9,327 bases of DNA. It comes from Prevotellaceae bacterium (GTDB lineage Bacteria > Bacteroidota > Bacteroidia > Bacteroidales > UBA932). The stretch is taken from assembly GCA_031278495.1 (NCBI GenBank), contig JAITKG010000048.1:1-9327 (forward strand), given 5' to 3'. The translations under genes and the position numbers were made by a program. Of the stretch, positions 6,894 through 9,327 are shown one piece after another; within the stretch, counting starts at the first letter, position 1; every line of letters begins with the position of its first letter. Below the pieces are notes generated by a model. The model did no database searches, was not told the origin of the DNA, and worked only from the letters and a program-made list of their open reading frames with translations.

Positions 6894-8040
6894 AATTCCG
6901 GATAACTTGTGAATACCTTTCCAAGACTTCGTCCGCCACCTTTTCCCATGGGCGGGCAATCGTGAGCGCCGCCTGTTGCCCGGCTTGTTGGATGAGCTGG
7001 GGCGATTTTACCAACGCCCGTATGCGTGCGGCGAGGGCGTCGCTCGAATTATCGACCAGGAAGCCGTTGCAGTTATCGGCAATTATTTCCGAAGCGGTAG
7101 AGCCCTTGACCAACACCGACGGCGTGTGCAATGCCGCCGCTTCGCGCACCACCAGCGGCGCATTGTCGTAGAGCGACGGGAAAAGGAATAAATCGGCGGC
7201 GGTGTAATATTGTTTCAGCTGTTCCCTGTCCATGATGACGCCCAAAAATGTTACGTCGCCGTCCATCCCGTAGCGGTGTACCAGCGCCTGTAATTCCCGC
7301 GCGGCATAGCCCGTACCGATGAAAAACATTTTAAAACGCAGGTCTTTCAGTTGCGACAAGGCGTCTACGATAAGCCGCGTATTTTTTTCCCAGATATGTT
7401 GCCCTGTAAAAAGGAATACCGGCATAGCGTCGGGAATATTCAACGCCGCCCGCGCATGGCGTTTGGCTTCGTCCATATTATTGCCGGCGGTGAAATCCGT
7501 GCCGTTGTTCATCACGACTACTTTGCCTTTGTAGCCATACTCGCGGAGCGTGTCCTCCACCGCCGCCTGCGGAATCCATACTTCATCGGCTTTTTCATAA
7601 AAGTTTATCACGCGTTTCACCATCCATGCGGCAAAGCGTTTATTATAGATAGCGCGCTCAAAGTCGTCCTTATATTTGGAATGGAACGTTGCGACCAGCG
7701 GCGCTTTTTGTTGCCGCGCCACGCGCAACGCCACGCCCGCCGACGAAAACGGGCAATGCACGTGAATAAGCTTAAAAGGGACCGTCCGTATCATCTTTTG
7801 AAACCGCCCGTCCAGCGCAGGGACGCCCACGCGGAAAGGCTTGCGGAATAACAACGGGAACGACGCATAACGGTACACCGGATAGGCTGCTTCATCTTTA
7901 TAACGAGGCGTTTTTACTGTAATCACACTCACCGGTTGATTTTTCTTGTGCAGCCAATAGGCATAATTTTGGACGGTCAGCGCCACGCCGTCCATAATCG
8001 GAGGGTAGCTGTCGCTGAACAGACCTATTACTTTTGTCAT
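6877..8040 (-). CDS. GT4-type glycosyltransferase (GT-B fold)
   Basis: A 387-residue retaining glycosyltransferase. The N-terminal acceptor domain (about 1-185) has LFSDSYPPIMDGVALTV (7-23) with the glycine-containing loop, HVHCPFSSAGVAL (93-105) and VATFHSKYKDDF (117-128). The C-terminal nucleotide-sugar domain (about 200-385) has FTGQHIWEKN (211-220) and FPSLYDNAPLVVREAAAL (287-304). The usual EX7E motif appears as D292-x7-E300. Homologues of this form (diacylglycerol glucosyl- and mannosyltransferases, PimA/MgtA-like enzymes) commonly glycosylate membrane lipids on the cytosolic face. The overlapping flippase-like gene and the PAP2 gene downstream fit a lipid acceptor. Sugar donor and acceptor cannot be read from the sequence. 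It is first in the minus-strand series and has its own promoter. Confidence 0.9.
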   Translation of the reverse strand: MTKVIGLFSDSYPPIMDGVALTVQNYAYWLHKKNQPVSVITVKTPRYKDEAAYPVYRYASFPLLFRKPFRVGVPALDGRFQKMIRTVPFKLIHVHCPFSSAGVALRVARQQKAPLVATFHSKYKDDFERAIYNKRFAAWMVKRVINFYEKADEVWIPQAAVEDTLREYGYKGKVVVMNNGTDFTAGNNMDEAKRHARAALNIPDAMPVFLFTGQHIWEKNTRLIVDALSQLKDLRFKMFFIGTGYAARELQALVHRYGMDGDVTFLGVIMDREQLKQYYTAADLFLFPSLYDNAPLVVREAAALHTPSVLVKGSTASEIIADNCNGFLVDNSSDALAARIRALVKSPQLIQQAGQQAALTIARPWEKVADEVLERYSQVIRNYAATR

Positions 8041-8061
8041 CCCTTTTACAATTTAGCAAGA

Positions 8062-8069
8062 CAAAGATA
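8062..8069 (-). promoter_or_regulatory. Promoter -7 box (TATCTTTG) for the glycosyltransferase operon
   Basis: On the minus strand TATCTTTG matches TAnnTTTG exactly, preceded by a run of eight Ts and a G. It lies 21 bases before the ATG at 8040. No -33 TTTG lies at the usual distance; the nearest is several bases too far upstream. Confidence 0.6.
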
Positions 8070-8090
8070 CAAAAAAAAGTGATGCGCTGC

Positions 8091-8297
8091 GCGTGGCAAA
8101 CGGTGAACGGCGCACGGCAAACGGCAAACGGCGAACGGTTAATGGTTAACGCTGGCGCGTCAGCCACATCTTCACATTTTCACATTAGCACATTAGCCCG
8201 CGCCAGCATAATTAGTCACATTAGAACATTAGTCACATTAGCACATTGGCACATTGGCTCGTCATTCCGAGCGAAGCGGAGCGAAGTCGAGGAATCT
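8091..8297 (+). repeat. Composite repeat array upstream of vapBC (blocks A-B-C-D)
   Basis: The gap from 8041 to 8403 has no gene; apart from two promoters it is filled by this array. Block A (8091-8150) repeats words like ggcaaacggcgaacgg. Block B has gctggcgcg at 8151-8159 and its inverse cgcgccagc at 8199-8207. Block C (from 8181 to 8256) repeats cacattag/cacattgg with period 8-9. Block D (8257-8297) is ctcgtcattccgagcgaagc and onward, ending in ggaat. The same blocks in the same order, reversed, lie after the toxin gene (9023-9216). Confidence 0.75.
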
Positions 8298-8371
8298 GCT
8301 GCGACGTGCGCCGCGTCCTAATCCCTTAATCGCATCAAAAGAACTTTCCGTAAACCTGTAAAAAGTTTTTG

Positions 8372-8379
8372 TACCTTTG
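8372..8379 (+). promoter_or_regulatory. Promoter -7 box (TACCTTTG) for the antitoxin/toxin pair
   Basis: TACCTTTG matches TAnnTTTG exactly and lies 25 bases before the antitoxin ATG. The core tttttgtacctttgag (8366-8381) is identical over 16 bases to the dsbD promoter core. Confidence 0.6.
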
Positions 8380-8403
8380 AGGGGAAATAAATGGAACAGT
8401 ATT

Positions 8404-8616
8404 ATGCAAGCATACGAATTTAATACGGTCATCCACGAAGGTATCATCCGGATACCCGAACAATACCGTGGCAAACATCTATCGTCCGTAAGGGTCATAC
8501 TTTTGCCCGATCCCCCTACAGAAACCGACGCCTCTACCAGCAATAAAAAGTTTACAGCCATGAAACTAAAAACAAAAGGTTTTACCTTTAACAGGGAAGA
8601 GGCGAATGAAAGATAA
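8404..8616 (+). CDS. VapB-like antitoxin
   Basis: A 70-residue protein just ahead of a PIN-domain toxin, so it is taken as the antitoxin of a type II toxin-antitoxin pair. The N-terminal half (YEFNTVIHEGIIRIPEQY, then VRVILL) looks like the short beta-rich domain of AbrB/DUF2281-like antitoxins, which bind DNA and autoregulate. The C-terminal tail (KLKTKGFTFNREEANER) is basic and acidic in patches and ends in the REEANxR pattern seen in Bacteroidota antitoxins, likely the toxin-binding part. The first plausible ATG is at 8404; a TTG at 8377 would lie inside the promoter. The reading frame is intact. Its last 11 bases overlap the ATG of the toxin (8606), the usual vapBC arrangement. The exact antitoxin family is not certain. 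Confidence 0.75.
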   Translation: MQAYEFNTVIHEGIIRIPEQYRGKHLSSVRVILLPDPPTETDASTSNKKFTAMKLKTKGFTFNREEANER

Positions 8617-9015
8617 AGTTTTTTAGATACAAACGTCCTGGTGTATCTATACTCCGAAGATGAAATAGAAAAACGAACGCGCGCTTGTGATGCCATAGAG
8701 AAATATGATTGTATCACCAGTACCCAGACGTTAATTGAATTTAGTAATGTATGCATAAAAAAACTGCATATACCGGCAACCATCATCGCTAAATCCATTG
8801 ATGAGATTGCCGCCGTTTGCACCGTCACGCCGGTTGACCAGGACGTCATAAAAAAAGCATTGCGGTTACATCGTCAGTATAAATATTCCTATTATGATTG
8901 CTTAATAATTGCGTCGGCGCTCATTTATAATTGTAGTTACCTGCTGACAGAAGATTTGCAAGACCGGCAAGTAATTGAGCGCAGCCTCGCTGTTCGGAAT
9001 ATTTTCATGGAATAA
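8606..9015 (+). pseudogene. VapC-like PIN-domain ribonuclease toxin, frameshifted in a T6 run
   Basis: PIN-domain endoribonuclease toxin paired with the antitoxin before it. From the ATG at 8606 the reading is MKDKVF then TAG (8624-8626). In the next frame, from 8620, it continues FLDTNVLVYLYSEDE and runs to the TAA at 9013-9015. One more T in the 8619-8624 run would join these into a 136-residue protein of normal VapC length. The joined form has all four acidic PIN residues: D8 (LDTN), E45 (TLIEFSN), D98 (YYDCLIIASA) and D117 (LLTEDLQD). As sequenced, the only start in the open frame is the GTG at 8641, which gives 124 residues lacking LDTN and so the first catalytic aspartate. The product is probably inactive unless ribosomal or transcriptional slippage, or a sequencing error, restores the frame. 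Confidence 0.8.
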
Positions 9016-9022
9016 TTCATGT

Positions 9023-9216
9023 TCCCATTGATTTCGCTACGCTCGCAATAACGAGCTAATGTGACTAATGTGCTAATGTGACTAATGTGACTAATTGGCT
9101 GGCGCGGCTGGGGAGTTAAGAACTAAGAATTGGGCTGGCGCGGCAGCCTCAATCTGTAAATCCCCATTCCCCGTTTGCCATTCCCCGTTTGCCGTTCCCC
9201 GTGTGCCTTTCCCCGC
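9023..9216 (-). repeat. Composite repeat array downstream of vapBC (blocks D-C-B-A, inverted)
   Basis: The 269 bases between the toxin stop and the next start hold no gene. Read on the minus strand, the array repeats the block order of 8091-8297. Block A' (9162-9215) is ggcaaacggggaatgg words. Block B' has two direct copies of ggctggcgcggc on the plus strand (9097-9108, 9133-9144). Block C' (9056-9096) is cacattag words. Block D' (9023-9055) is gctcgttattgcgagcg. Exact shared strings include 8210-8224 with 9082-9096, and 17 bases of 8231-8247 with part of 9065-9083. Confidence 0.7.
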
Positions 9217-9255
9217 GCGCCGCACAGCATGTTTTTTTATTTCCCGATTTTTTTT

Positions 9256-9263
9256 TATATTTG
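9256..9263 (+). promoter_or_regulatory. Promoter -7 box (TATATTTG) for the gene at the right edge
   Basis: TATATTTG matches TAnnTTTG exactly, preceded by a T-rich tract, and lies 21 bases before the ATG at 9285. Confidence 0.55.
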
Positions 9264-9284
9264 TGAAAGTAAGTTTTGACAATC

Positions 9285-9327
9285 ATGCGTGATTTTATAT
9301 CCATCTTTACTGCGAAATTTTTCTACC
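9285..9327 (+). CDS. Start of an unidentified protein, cut by the window edge
   Basis: An ATG 21 bases after a consensus -7 box opens a frame of 14 residues (MRDFISIFTAKFFY) that runs off the window without a stop. The residues are mostly hydrophobic and aromatic. That is too little to name a family. The promoter spacing, like that at the glycosyltransferase and antitoxin genes, is the main reason to believe it. Confidence 0.45.
   Translation, partial: MRDFISIFTAKFFY

Noticed and set aside
6893..6959. Upstream ATG at 6959 for the flippase-like gene.
   Set aside because: The extra 22 residues (MPAHGKRWRTKSW...) are basic, not conserved-looking, and overlap the glycosyltransferase C-terminus; 6893 gives a normal N-terminus.
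8034..8321. Plus-strand open frame through the upstream repeat array.
   Set aside because: The peptide only reflects repeat words (for example repeated NGARQTANGE); low-complexity DNA stays open by chance.
8041..9216. CRISPR array as an explanation for the cacattag repeats.
   Set aside because: Units are 8-9 bases, degenerate and without regular spacers, and no cas genes are present.
9095..9292. Open frames on both strands in the downstream repeat array.
   Set aside because: Translations are repeat-derived (for example SPFPVCHSPFAV) and overlap the promoter of the next gene.

Overview
The window is most likely chromosomal DNA from a member of the Bacteroidales (phylum Bacteroidota). The evidence is promoter -7 boxes of the Bacteroidota form TAnnTTTG ahead of most gene starts, A/T-rich leaders without Shine-Dalgarno sequences, a Bacteroidota-type DsbD, and intergenic DNA full of short-period degenerate repeats. 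The genus cannot be told from the sequence.

Layout, left to right. (1) 96-299: the 3' end of a decayed IS5-family transposase gene, followed at once by a copy of an interspersed repeat. (2) Plus-strand housekeeping genes: dsbD (transmembrane thiol reductase), eno (enolase) and ribF (riboflavin kinase/FAD synthetase). A good intrinsic terminator separates eno from ribF. (3) Convergent with ribF, a minus-strand membrane-lipid or glycan locus, in transcription order: a GT4-type glycosyltransferase (8040 to 6877), an overlapping flippase-like integral membrane protein of the LPG_synthase_TM/UPF0104 family (6893 to 5820), then an Aur1-like PAP2 phosphatase/phosphotransferase (5628 to 4729). A striking nested palindrome (5648-5746) lies between the last two. 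(4) 8041-9284: a small accessory island with a VapBC-type toxin-antitoxin pair. The antitoxin is intact. The PIN-domain toxin is out of frame by one base in a run of six Ts. The pair is bracketed by two composite repeat arrays with the same block order in opposite orientation. (5) At the right edge a new plus-strand gene begins behind a consensus promoter.

How the genes fit together: dsbD, eno and ribF look like independent core genes. The three minus-strand genes plausibly act in one pathway, in which a cytosolic glycosyltransferase builds a (glyco)lipid and the membrane proteins translocate it and modify its head group; this is inferred from families and adjacency only. The toxin-antitoxin island and the IS fragment are the accessory parts. 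Both sit beside the same repeat family, and its copies at 300 and 8230 each lead into an identical 16-base promoter core (at dsbD and at the antitoxin gene).
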